DNA of 64,000 nucleotides from Desulfopila aestuarii DSM 18488 (GTDB lineage Bacteria > Desulfobacterota > Desulfobulbia > Desulfobulbales > Desulfocapsaceae). Where the stretch lies: positions 186,001 to 250,000 of the forward strand of contig NZ_FRFE01000005.1 in assembly GCF_900143695.1 (NCBI RefSeq). Direction: 5' to 3'. The position numbers were made by a program, and so were the translations under genes. Below are positions 1 to 9,200 of this stretch, in pieces. Position 1 is the first letter of the stretch. Every line of letters starts with the position of its first letter. Below the pieces are notes generated by a model. It did no database searches, was not told the DNA's origin, and saw only the letters and a program-made list of their open reading frames with translations.

Positions 1-367
1 TATATCGATATATTTTCAGGATGTTATGAAGCTATGCGGACCAGCAGAACTTCTGGCAATTGGGGCATGAAAAGATACACATATGTCAATAGCGGACAAT
101 TTGGAATCGATCTTTTACATATATGTTTAAAGAGTTACTCTATGAACTCAAACACATGAGTGCAGAAAAATATGAAGAGAGTAGAGCGAGAACGACCTGT
201 ACAAGATGGTGTGAGAGACAAGTACCATTAGAATGGTACTTGTCTCACGCGAAGTGAGGTTTTTCGATCAAAATCAGAAGAGTAGGCTCCGAACCATACA
301 AAAAACATCAGCCGACATGAGATAGATATCACTATCCCCGCCTGCAGGACGCTGCTGTTTCTGCTCA
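1..367. other. Gene-free left edge with a long hairpin
   Basis: No credible reading frame lies in this stretch. It holds a long inverted repeat: a 15-bp perfect stem (215-229 with 232-246), extended by GTG/CAC-type pairing out to 211 and 248 around a two-base bulge. The right arm overlaps a second short hairpin, CTCAC-GCGAA-GTGAG (244-258), followed by GTTTTT, which looks like a weak plus-strand terminator. The structures are visible; their role (end of an upstream operon, or an attenuator-like switch) is inference. Confidence 0.5.
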
Positions 368-1174
368 TCACGAATTTTGGAAATGCTCTTCTATCTCCCG
401 ACAGAGATCGGCAGGCCTGTCGGTAGTGAGAGTAGAGAAACCCAGTTCTGCGTAGCGCAGGGCATCTTCCAGGGTGTTGACCGTCCAGACATGCAGCTCA
501 AGACCCGCCGAAAGGATTTGTGAAGCATAATCGTTGTCAATTTTCGAACTTTTTCCGAGATCAAGGCCGTCGGCCCCGACATCCCTGGCTATAGTAATCA
601 GCTCGCTCAAAGACAACCGGGCAGCTTTCGTCGCTTCCTTGCCTTCAGGATCAAAGAGCAGAAAGGCCCGCATTGCCGGAACAAGTTTTTTAGCCCGCTG
701 AACGATATTGGCGTTGAAAGAAATGAGCGTGATCTGCGAGAGATCGACATGGCTTTTGGCGATCACCTCCTGCAACACATCTATAATCCGGTCGGTATCC
801 TGCTTGATCTCAATATAGACGCCTGATCCCTCTGGCATTCCGGCCAGGATCTCCTCGAGCAGTGGAATATGCGTACCATTATAGTGTTCCGCCTTCCAGC
901 TTCCCACATCATAGCCGCAAAACTCATCATATCTGCTGTTGCACACATCAATCTCGGGGCTACCAGGTGCGGTGCGGCTGGTGGTCGGGTCATGAATACA
1001 GACGATATGATCGTCGGCCGTCAACCAAAAATCGCCCTCAACCAAGGTCGCGCCCTGCTTCCAGGCCAGCTCAAACGATGGCATGGTGTTTTCCGGAGCG
1101 TAAAAAGAGGCTCCCCGATGAGCGACAAGCGTTGGGAACCGTTTTTCTTCGTGATATTTCACCATCGGCTGCAT
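368..1174 (-). CDS. Glycerophosphodiester phosphodiesterase family protein
   Basis: Predicted cytosolic GDPD-type hydrolase (268 aa) that would split glycerophosphodiesters into glycerol-3-phosphate and an alcohol. The family signature is clear: HRG at residues 19-21, PENT at 27-30, the metal-binding pair E46 and D48, and the catalytic HD at 61-62. The C-terminal half keeps a VWTVN segment and TDRPADL near the end, as in UgpQ-like enzymes. The start at 1174 has a good ribosome site (AAGGAG) about five bases upstream. No signal peptide is seen, so it is the cytoplasmic type. It is divergent from the SorC-type regulator, sharing an intergenic region of about 240 bases, so it may belong to the same regulon as the TRAP transporter. 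The exact diester substrate cannot be read from the sequence. Confidence 0.88.
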   Translation of the reverse strand: MQPMVKYHEEKRFPTLVAHRGASFYAPENTMPSFELAWKQGATLVEGDFWLTADDHIVCIHDPTTSRTAPGSPEIDVCNSRYDEFCGYDVGSWKAEHYNGTHIPLLEEILAGMPEGSGVYIEIKQDTDRIIDVLQEVIAKSHVDLSQITLISFNANIVQRAKKLVPAMRAFLLFDPEGKEATKAARLSLSELITIARDVGADGLDLGKSSKIDNDYASQILSAGLELHVWTVNTLEDALRYAELGFSTLTTDRPADLCREIEEHFQNS

Positions 1175-1413
1175 GGCTTCTCCTTAAATTAATGTCACAT
1201 AGTCATAACACGTGCACGGCACAAATTGAATAAACACACATCCTGGCTCTGGTCGGCGAATCACACCAACACCCAGATAACACAAAATTAACAATACAAT
1301 AATAAACAGTTCAGATGAACATGGTAATGATTTTATTGTTGCATCTCCAATTCCCATACTGTACACATGTCACACAGTCAAGACATTTGTACTATGAAAT
1401 ACAGGGAGGACAC

Positions 1414-2382
1414 GTGCTGCAAAGTAAAGAGAAACAGCTGCTGACCCGTATCGCCTGGGCATACCATAATGAAAACATGACCCAGGCGGACATCGCTGCC
1501 AAATTCGGGTTGACCAGAGCAAAAGTCAACAAGCTGCTGCAGGACTGCCTGGACATTGGCATGGTGCAGATCATTATCAACTCCGACGAAGCGAGCTGCG
1601 CGGAAGTCGAGTGTCAGCTTGAGCGGCGCTATGGCCTCTGCAAGGCCATCGTTGTCCCTACCCCGGTCAAGGAGAAACACCTGTATACGGCAGTGGGTGC
1701 TACCGCTGGCGATTATATTTCCCAGCATCTGCGCAACGGCCAAAGCCTTGGTCTTGGCTGGGGCAAAACCCTGCGGGCCAGTCTCGACGGTATCAGGCAA
1801 CGCAGCCCTGAAGAGACCGCGATCGTCTCACTTTTCGGCGGATTGCCGCGCAGCGGCACAACCAATCCATACGATGTAGCCGCAATGTTTGCCCGAAAAC
1901 TCAATGTCGCCCAGTGCCACTACGTCGCCGCGCCGATGTACGTCACCTCTGAGGATGTCCGGAAGGCGCTGATGAGCCAGCCGATGTTTGAAAAGATCTT
2001 TCGCAGGGCCGTTGAGGTAGACATGGCGCTAATCGGCGCCGGCGATCTGAGCACCCGCTCAACCAATGTCGTCCTTGGCGCACTCACCTCCGATGAATGG
2101 CATTCACTGCTTGAAGCTGGGGCGGTCGGCGAGGTGTTCGGCTATTTTCTCGACAGCGAGGGAAAGCCCATCGATCATCCGCTCAACAACCGTTTCATCG
2201 GGGCCGAGCTCGACCAGCTGAAAACCATTCCCATCAAGGTTATCGCCTCCGGGGGACTGCAGAAGGTGCCTATCCTCCGAGCTATCCTCAAAGAACATTA
2301 CGCCGACATCCTTGTCACCGATGAGATAACCGCTCACGCCATATGCGACGCCCAAGACGGGGAAGGAGCATCACTCGCATGA
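1414..2382 (+). CDS. SorC/DeoR-type sugar-binding transcriptional regulator
   Basis: Transcriptional regulator of the SorC family (about 322 aa): an N-terminal helix-turn-helix (about residues 15-50, MTQADIAAKFGLTRAKVNKL) followed by a C-terminal effector domain that in this family binds phosphorylated sugars, with the typical GLGWGKTL loop near residue 115. I chose the GTG at 1414 because AGGGAGGA lies just upstream and the protein then begins directly before the HTH; the in-frame ATG at 1315 would add 33 residues unlike the family. The stop overlaps the start of the HAD phosphatase (ATGA), so the two are translationally coupled. It probably controls the HAD-TRAP genes downstream and perhaps the divergent GDPD gene. 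The effector is unknown. Confidence 0.87.
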   Translation: MLQSKEKQLLTRIAWAYHNENMTQADIAAKFGLTRAKVNKLLQDCLDIGMVQIIINSDEASCAEVECQLERRYGLCKAIVVPTPVKEKHLYTAVGATAGDYISQHLRNGQSLGLGWGKTLRASLDGIRQRSPEETAIVSLFGGLPRSGTTNPYDVAAMFARKLNVAQCHYVAAPMYVTSEDVRKALMSQPMFEKIFRRAVEVDMALIGAGDLSTRSTNVVLGALTSDEWHSLLEAGAVGEVFGYFLDSEGKPIDHPLNNRFIGAELDQLKTIPIKVIASGGLQKVPILRAILKEHYADILVTDEITAHAICDAQDGEGASLA

Positions 2383-3050
2383 CATCATTAGCAGCAACGA
2401 CCACCCAGAAGATCGAGGCTGTTCTCTGGGATATTGACGGAACTCTCATTGATAGCGAGGATCTGCACTATGATGTTATCGCTGACTGGTGCAAGGCACG
2501 TGGTTATGTCCTTGAAAAAGAGGACAACGCCGTGCTGCTTGGCAAGTCGATGGCTGAGAAATGGCAATACCTGAAAACCGTCCATGACTTCCGGGTGGAT
2601 GGCGAGATGTTCAGCCGAGAATGCGCTGCAATGTACTGCGCTGCCCTCAGACCCGAGCTGGCCCGCACCGAATCTGTAGCGGTCTTTCGAAAAATCGCCG
2701 ACATGAATATCCCGCTGGCCTGTGTTTCCAACGGCGACGCGGCAGTAGTCGAAGCCAATCTCGAAATCCTCGGCCTGGCTGACCTTATCCGGTTCAGCAT
2801 CTCCGGTGAGGATATCAGTTCCGGTAAACCCGATCCCGAGCCCTATCTGCTTGCCGCCAAAAAGATGGGGGTTTCACCCGGCAACTGCATTGCCGTCGAG
2901 GACTCCCTGGTGGGAGTAACCTCGGCCTCTGCAGCCGGCATGACGGTGATCGCCTGGCCGGAGCCGGGAACATCGGTAGCAGGCTACGAGGCAGCCAGTT
3001 ATTTCATCCGAGAAGAAATGGAATTCCCCTGGCATCTGATAACCAGTTAA
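2379..3050 (+). CDS. HAD-superfamily (subfamily IA) phosphatase/phosphomutase-like protein
   Basis: Haloacid dehalogenase-type hydrolase of 223 aa, similar in build to beta-phosphoglucomutase/phosphoglycolate phosphatase proteins. Motif I is DIDGT with nucleophile D18 and acid/base D20; motif II is the SNGD segment; motif III the lysine in SSGKPDPEPY; motif IV the EDS segment. A helical cap lies between motifs I and II. The start ATG at 2379 overlaps the regulator stop (ATGA) and has GGAAGGA upstream. Coupling to a SorC regulator, whose family senses sugar phosphates, and to a TRAP importer suggests it dephosphorylates an intermediate of the imported compound. Its substrate is not determinable. 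Confidence 0.85.
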   Translation: MTSLAATTTQKIEAVLWDIDGTLIDSEDLHYDVIADWCKARGYVLEKEDNAVLLGKSMAEKWQYLKTVHDFRVDGEMFSRECAAMYCAALRPELARTESVAVFRKIADMNIPLACVSNGDAAVVEANLEILGLADLIRFSISGEDISSGKPDPEPYLLAAKKMGVSPGNCIAVEDSLVGVTSASAAGMTVIAWPEPGTSVAGYEAASYFIREEMEFPWHLITS

Positions 3051-3164
3051 TTCATCACGTTGCAACGATTCTCGCACACCGCCTCAGCCCAGGCTTTGTG
3101 TGGCGATCACACCCATAACGATGGCAGATGGTATAAACCCACCACCCTTCACAAGGAGAACAAC

Positions 3165-4163
3165 ATGAGTATTAAAAAAAACGTATTGGCGATTACGGCT
3201 GGTCTTGCCCTGTCCTTTGCGGCTACCGCCCAGGCTGCGGACGACTACAAATTGACGCTAAAGCTGAGCCATGTCTTCAGCCCGGCTGAGCAGCTCACCA
3301 TATCCATGGATGAGGTGGCAGCGTCGATCCTGAAGAAGACCGATGGCGCAATCAACATTCAGACCTTCCCGCAGGCACAGCTGCCGGCGTACAAAGAAGG
3401 TGTCGAGCAAGTGGTACGCGGGGCAAACTTCATCTCTGTGGAAGATCCTTCATTCATTGGCGACTATGTTCCGGATTTCAAAGCGCTCTATGCACCGATG
3501 CTCTATCGCAGCTTTGACGAATATGTTGCAGTTACCAAAACCAAACTGGTTGCGGACATGAAGGCCAAGGCAGAGGAGCAGGGCATCAAGATTCTGGCCC
3601 TTGACTATATTTATGGCTTTAGAAACCTGATCAGCCAGAAGGTCATCACCACTCCAGCTGACCTGCAAGGCATGAAGATCCGGACCCCCGGCTCCAAATC
3701 CTATATTGACACCCTGTCCGCCATGGGAGCCGTTGCTACGCCGTTGCCATGGGGTGAGACCTTGTCAGCCGTTCAGCAAGGAGTTGTTGATGGTCTTGAA
3801 GGTTCAGAGTTCACCAACCTTGGCACGAAGGTCTATGAAGGGCCGACCAAAAATGTTGCCAATACCCACCACATTCTTGGTACCTGTGGCGTCTATATCT
3901 CCACCAAGGTCTGGAATGAAATTCCAGCAAACTACCAGGCAATCATTCAGGATGAGTTCACCAAGGGCGCTAATGATATGGTGGAACTGCTCAAGTCCCA
4001 GCATGGCGGTGTTGTCAAAGAGCTTGAATCCTACGGGGTAAAATTCAACGACGTTGACGGCGATGCCTTCCGTACAGCCCTGGCACCTCTGTACATCGAG
4101 CAGGACGGAATGACTCCAGGCGTATTCAAAGCATTATTCTCAGAGCTTGACGCGATGCGATAA
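3165..4163 (+). CDS. dctP: TRAP transporter solute-binding protein, DctP type
   Basis: Periplasmic substrate-binding subunit of a tripartite ATP-independent periplasmic transporter (332 aa). A Sec signal peptide covers residues 1 to about 23, ending at TAQA before ADDYK. The mature protein has the DctP-family core, including GMKIRTP about two thirds through, whose arginine in this family contacts a ligand carboxylate; the substrate is therefore probably an organic acid or sugar acid. The ATG at 3165 is preceded by AAGGAGAA at ideal spacing. It is followed by a strong terminator before dctQ, which should leave binding protein in excess over the membrane subunits. Confidence 0.93.
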   Translation: MSIKKNVLAITAGLALSFAATAQAADDYKLTLKLSHVFSPAEQLTISMDEVAASILKKTDGAINIQTFPQAQLPAYKEGVEQVVRGANFISVEDPSFIGDYVPDFKALYAPMLYRSFDEYVAVTKTKLVADMKAKAEEQGIKILALDYIYGFRNLISQKVITTPADLQGMKIRTPGSKSYIDTLSAMGAVATPLPWGETLSAVQQGVVDGLEGSEFTNLGTKVYEGPTKNVANTHHILGTCGVYISTKVWNEIPANYQAIIQDEFTKGANDMVELLKSQHGGVVKELESYGVKFNDVDGDAFRTALAPLYIEQDGMTPGVFKALFSELDAMR

Positions 4164-4176
4164 GCAGTATTCCCAG

Positions 4177-4207
4177 TGCACGGGAAGTTTCTTCCCGTGC
4201 ATTTTTT
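4177..4207 (+). terminator. Intrinsic terminator/attenuator between dctP and dctQ
   Basis: An 11-bp perfect stem (TGCACGGGAAG with its complement, loop TTT) is followed directly by TTTTTT. It lies 13 bases after the dctP stop and about 25 before dctQ, so some transcripts should end here, giving more binding protein than permease. Confidence 0.88.
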
Positions 4208-4231
4208 CTCCAAGCAATACGAGGACGAGCA

Positions 4232-4714
4232 ATGTCTTCCCTACGTAAACAGTTTCTTTTCAATGTCGACCTGGTTCTCAGCTCCATTTTTCTCGCAATC
4301 ACCGTGCTGGTCGTCATCGTCAACGTCTCTCTGCGTTATCTTTTCCACGGCGGACTGTTCTGGGCCGAAGAAGTGGCGACGACCTCATTCATCTGGAGTG
4401 TTTTTGTCGGTGCAGCAGCTGCGTACCGCTATAAAATGCATATCGGCATTGATTTTGTGACAAAGTTCGGCCCCGCGCCATGGCGAGCGTTTATTGCGGT
4501 AGTGATCGATGGGCTGATGGTTGCTATCAACGGATATATCGTTTATCTCAGCGTCCTGTTTATCCAGGCCAACAGTCTAAAGCGCACCCCGGTCCTCGAT
4601 ATACCCGCGCTCTACGTCAACCTGGCCCTGAGTGTCGGCTTTGCGCTGATGACCATTTATGCGGTGAACTTCCTTTACCGGGATATCCGCAACCTTTTCG
4701 ATTCGAAAAAATGA
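4232..4714 (+). CDS. dctQ: TRAP transporter small permease, DctQ type
   Basis: Small integral membrane subunit of the TRAP transporter (160 aa). Four hydrophobic helices can be seen at about residues 9-31, 44-62, 82-105 and 122-146, as in the DctQ family. The motif WAEEVATTSFIW after the first helix matches the family WxEE-type signature. AATACGAGGAC lies upstream of the start. It sits between the binding protein and the large permease and forms the membrane complex with DctM, driving uptake by an ion gradient rather than ATP. Confidence 0.9.
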   Translation: MSSLRKQFLFNVDLVLSSIFLAITVLVVIVNVSLRYLFHGGLFWAEEVATTSFIWSVFVGAAAAYRYKMHIGIDFVTKFGPAPWRAFIAVVIDGLMVAINGYIVYLSVLFIQANSLKRTPVLDIPALYVNLALSVGFALMTIYAVNFLYRDIRNLFDSKK

Positions 4715-4814
4715 TGTATTACCGGACCCAACCGGCAGCTCCGATTAACTTTTTTTTACTTTACTGTGAGCGGCAAGATGAACACAGGCAATACAACCCA
4801 CTCAAGATAAGGCT

Positions 4815-6101
4815 ATGGTTATGTCAACATTCCCCGTCATCATCGTCATGTTGCTCTATTTCACCAGCATCCCGATAGCTTTCGCCCTTTTGGCCGCGGC
4901 TCTCGCCTACTTTACCTTCGGGGATGTGGGAACGCCGCCTGACCTGATATTACAGAAATTCATTACCTCCACGGCGTCCTTCCCGCTTCTGGCAGTTCCG
5001 TTTTTCATCATGGCGGGTGAAATCATGAACTACTCTGGTATCAGCTCAAGCCTCATGAAAATGGCCGATGTTCTCACCGGCCATCTGCGAGGCGGCCTGG
5101 CCCAGGTCAATGTGCTGCTGTCGACACTTATGGGCGGAATCTCCGGTTCTGCCAATGCCGATGCGGCCATGCAGTCAAAGATCCTGGTGCCGCAAATGAC
5201 CGAGCGTGGCTATAGCCCTGCCTTTTCCACGGCCATCACCGCCGCTTCCTCAGCTATTGCCCCTGTCATCCCTCCCGGAATCAATCTCATTATCTACGCC
5301 CTTATCGCCCAGGTTTCGGTGGCGAAGATGTTTATCGGCGGCTATACGCCCGGCATACTTATGTGTGGTGGCCTGATGCTCACGGTCTACCTCATTGCCA
5401 AGAAAAGGGATTATCGCCCGACACGGGAAAAGAGAGCTTCCGCAAAAGAGATTTTCAAGCAGTTCAAAGAGTCGATATGGGGGCTGCTTCTGCCGTTTGG
5501 CATTATCATCGGCATTCGCTTCGGCATCTTCACTCCTACTGAAGCAGGGGCCATGGCCGTGTTGTTTTGCATTATTATCGGTGTATTTCTGTATAAAGAA
5601 CTTAAATGGGAACACCTGCCAATCATCCTGAAAAATACCGTGTTGTCGACCAGCTCGGTCATGCTGATCATTATCGCAGCATCTGTCTTCGGCCAGTATA
5701 TGAGCTGGGAGCGGATTCCCCACCAGTTAACGAAGAGCATTCTGGCTATCTCAGAATCCCCATGGATCATCCTTATGGTGATCAATGTCCTGCTTCTCGT
5801 TCTTGGCATGTTCCTTGAGGGTGGGGCATTGCTGATTATCGTGGCACCACTTCTGGTGCCTCTTATGAAAACCCTCAACATTGACCTGGTCCACTTTGGC
5901 CTGATCATGATCGTCAATATCATGATCGGCGGCATAACCCCACCCTTTGGCTCGATGATGTTCACCACCTGTGCCATAACTGGGGTAAAGGTTGGCCAAT
6001 TCGTGCTGGAGATCTGGCCATTCATTATTGCCCTCTTGGTGGTACTCATCATCGTGACCTATATGCCTTCTTTGGTCATGTTCCTGCCGAATTTGCTGTA
6101 A
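4815..6101 (+). CDS. dctM: TRAP transporter large permease, DctM type
   Basis: Large transport subunit (428 aa) with about 11-12 hydrophobic segments along its length. Typical DctM features include the GEIMNYSGIS segment, the GGISGSANADAAM loop and the PPGINLIIYA segment in the first half, and GGITPPFGSMMF near the end. Length fits the family (425-440 aa). ATG codons at 4815 and 4821 are both possible starts; 4815 follows ATAAGGCT. It is 100 bases downstream of dctQ, and a terminator follows. Substrate identity must come from the binding protein and the SorC/HAD context. Confidence 0.93.
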   Translation: MVMSTFPVIIVMLLYFTSIPIAFALLAAALAYFTFGDVGTPPDLILQKFITSTASFPLLAVPFFIMAGEIMNYSGISSSLMKMADVLTGHLRGGLAQVNVLLSTLMGGISGSANADAAMQSKILVPQMTERGYSPAFSTAITAASSAIAPVIPPGINLIIYALIAQVSVAKMFIGGYTPGILMCGGLMLTVYLIAKKRDYRPTREKRASAKEIFKQFKESIWGLLLPFGIIIGIRFGIFTPTEAGAMAVLFCIIIGVFLYKELKWEHLPIILKNTVLSTSSVMLIIIAASVFGQYMSWERIPHQLTKSILAISESPWIILMVINVLLLVLGMFLEGGALLIIVAPLLVPLMKTLNIDLVHFGLIMIVNIMIGGITPPFGSMMFTTCAITGVKVGQFVLEIWPFIIALLVVLIIVTYMPSLVMFLPNLL

Positions 6102-6125
6102 GTAATCGCCCTTACTGACAGCAGT

Positions 6126-6167
6126 CCCAGCCTGGAGGGTATATCCGTCCAGGCCGGGAATTTTTTT
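6126..6167 (+). terminator. Intrinsic terminator after dctM
   Basis: An 11-bp stem with one mismatch (CCCAGCCTGGA pairing with TCCAGGCCGGG, loop of 11) is followed by AA and seven T. It closes the regulator-HAD-TRAP transcription unit. Confidence 0.85.
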
Positions 6168-6250
6168 CTTTGGCCGCGAGGTGCCCTCGCCGGCAACCGC
6201 GTTCATTTACCTCAGCAGCGATTCACTCTTTCCCGTAATGGTCGTTTTTC

Positions 6251-9200
6251 ATGCGTAAACAGCCTGCAATATTTTTTGACAAGAACGATTACCAGCTCCT
6301 GAGGATCGTCAACGACATCCTCGAGCGCGGCCCCCAGTCGCTGGCGCTCAGATCCTTGCTGCTCAAATACATGCACCCTCACGGCATCAAGGAGATGGCA
6401 GCGGTTAAAGGATTGCGGATCGCCTACGCGGTAGCGAGCCTACTCGGCTCCCTGGAACTCGGTAAAGCCAACGACCGACTGACAGCCCTGCGCTCTCTGC
6501 GCGACGAGGTGCTGCTCTCGGCGACAACCTACTACAAGAAAAACACCGCCCGAGTCCTGCTGCAAATAATGAAAGAGCTCCTGCGCAGCCGCGACAACGA
6601 GCTGCGCCAGCTCAAACTGGCCCACGATTTCCGGATGGTCTCAACCGGTAATCCACGGAAGGTACGGGCAGAGTTGGCCAAGTACCACCTCTTGGAGATG
6701 CCAGAGGAGTGGAACCAGTTCGCCTTTGACGACCATGTCCATGACGCTAACACCAAGGGTAGGAAATCGCCGACCCACCTGGTGATGGATGCCTGGATCA
6801 AAGGTATCCGTTACCTGACGGTTGCCTACTACAACTACGTGAGACCGGAAGTGGTGGAAGAACTGATCGAGGCCAGCGCAATCCTCGATGTCAAGGTCCA
6901 GGTCGGTATCGAAATGTCCGCCCGCTTTCGCGACAAGTATGTGCGCTTGATTTGGGAGCCGCACGGCTTCCAGAACAACAATGCCCTGCTGCAATTCCTG
7001 GAGGAAGACGCGGTCAAAGAGATCATGGCCGCAGGCCGTGAGGTGTCGTGCTATCAGCAGCAGTACGTCTTCAGCGCCCTGGATGCCTTCAACACCACCC
7101 ATCGACATGTACTCGCCGAAAAGCTTTCTCTCACCCTGCCGCCTTGCGATATGGAGGAATTTCTCTCCTTTGTCGGCACAGGTCAGCCCTCACTCCTACA
7201 TCTGGGCCGTTTTATTCACCTCGCCCTGCTGCGGGAATTCCGCAAACAACTACCAGAGATCGAGAAGCAACTGCGGACGGCCGGAACACCTTCCACCCAG
7301 AAGAAGGACCAACAGGAGCTGCTCGCCAGGTACTCTGCACTCAGCGTCGATGGGATTATCGACCATTACCTCCTTCCGTCCCGTAATCCGGAGATCCATG
7401 ACCCAAGCTACCCCTGCCGGGATGATGAAGAAGTTCCGGCCCTTTTGCGGATGCGTCCCGAGGAATTGCTCAAACGTCTGATATCCCTCCATTCCAGCTC
7501 GAGCTTCACCCTCAATCTTGGCAACCTCACTATTCAGGATACGCTTGAACTGCTCTACAACTCCGCTGGCATGATCACCCATATAGAGGCCTACAACCTC
7601 AAGAACGCCACCCATGGCATCACTTCCGGCATCCTCCCCGGCAATGCCAAGGCAGAGGGCGAGGCGGTGAACCTGCAAAGCCCGGATCGATCCTACAGCC
7701 TCATCAGCGAACTGCAACAGGCACTCAACGACAACAACGTCATCACCTTGAAACGGGTCATCCGGACCATCATCTGGGATTATGAGGAGCAACTCCTCAG
7801 CCACAAGCGCTACTGCGAACTCCATGAAGCGGAAAACGAAGACGCCCGGAAGCGACACGCCGAGACTCTGCAAATGATGGAGCGGCGCAAGATTGAGCTG
7901 ATAAACATCCTCAGCCACCTCGGGAATTTCCACAGTTTTTATACCAAACGCAGCCTTCTCTCCCGGATCGGCACCGGCTCCACCGGTCAAGCGGAACATC
8001 ACCACGGCATGGGCTTGGTGGTAACTGACACCCTGACGTCAAAGGCCAGGAAGGCGCTATACTCCGGTAAAGCCGGAAGTGGCAGATGGTTCATCCCGGT
8101 CAGCGCCCTGCTTACCCATAACCTGCATAGTCGCACCCGGCCACCCGATAGGAAAAACTGGCTCCAATCCCTTATCAGAAGGCTCCCTCTTTTGGGTCGA
8201 TCCTGGAAATCGCAGTGGTCCGATTGGAGCCTCGACTCCTTCCTGGTCCACCCCAGACGGCCCGGCAATATCGTTACCCTGGGAGGTATCGGCCGCAACC
8301 AGGAGGACCGGATCGTACTCGAACAACCGGATCGCAAGGAACGGTTGAACGCCCCCTGGAAACACCTCAACACCAACCTGAAAAATAGCCTCAAGGTGCT
8401 TATTGGCTTTATCCCTGCCTTCCTTACCTTCAGCCTCACCAAGGACTGGTGGCTCCTCGCCTATTGCGGTGCTTTTATCTGGTTCGGTATCACCGGCTCT
8501 CGCAATATCATCCAGTCGGTACTGGGGGGCGGGGGCCTCAAGCGCTCACCACTTCTGCCCTGGAACTCACTGATTAGCTGGAGCCGCATCGCCGATTCGC
8601 TGCTTTATACCGGCTTTTCGGTGCCGCTTCTTGACTTCCTGGTCAAGACGCTGCTCCTTGACAGAACCCTTTCGATTACCACCGCCACGAATCCCCTGAT
8701 GCTCTATGCTGTGATGGGACTTGTCAACGGCATCTATATATCCAGTCACAATATCTTTCGGGGACTGCCCCGCTCTGCGGCCGCCGGTAACTTTTTCCGC
8801 TCCATTCTGGCCATCCCGGTCGCCGTAATGCTCAACACCGCACTGGCAATGCTGCTGGGAGGATTTGGCGTTATCGACACCGCCGGGGTACTACAGAAAT
8901 GGGCCGCCATCATCTCCAAATTCGCCTCAGACTGTGTGGCCGCTGTGATTGAAGGGCTGGCAGACCGGGCCATCAACATCCGGCTCAGCCTTGCTGCCTA
9001 CAAAATGAAGATTGCCCAGCTCTTCGGGGTCTTCTCCCTCATCGACATGCTCTTTCCCGAAGACGATGTGCTTGAACTTCTCCAGTCGCCCAAACACGCG
9101 ATCCGAACACTGAGTGCCGAAGTCCAGGAGTATGACAAGCTGATCATTGTCAACGCACTGGACCTCATGTATTTCTGGATGTACCAGCCTCGTGCGAGAA

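Noticed and set aside
1315-1413. Longer N-terminus of the SorC-type regulator from an ATG at 1315
   Set aside because: The GTG at 1414 has a much better ribosome site and starts right before the HTH as in the family.
7250-8005. Minus-strand frame of 251 codons inside the 1056-residue gene
   Set aside because: Antisense shadow with no family features.
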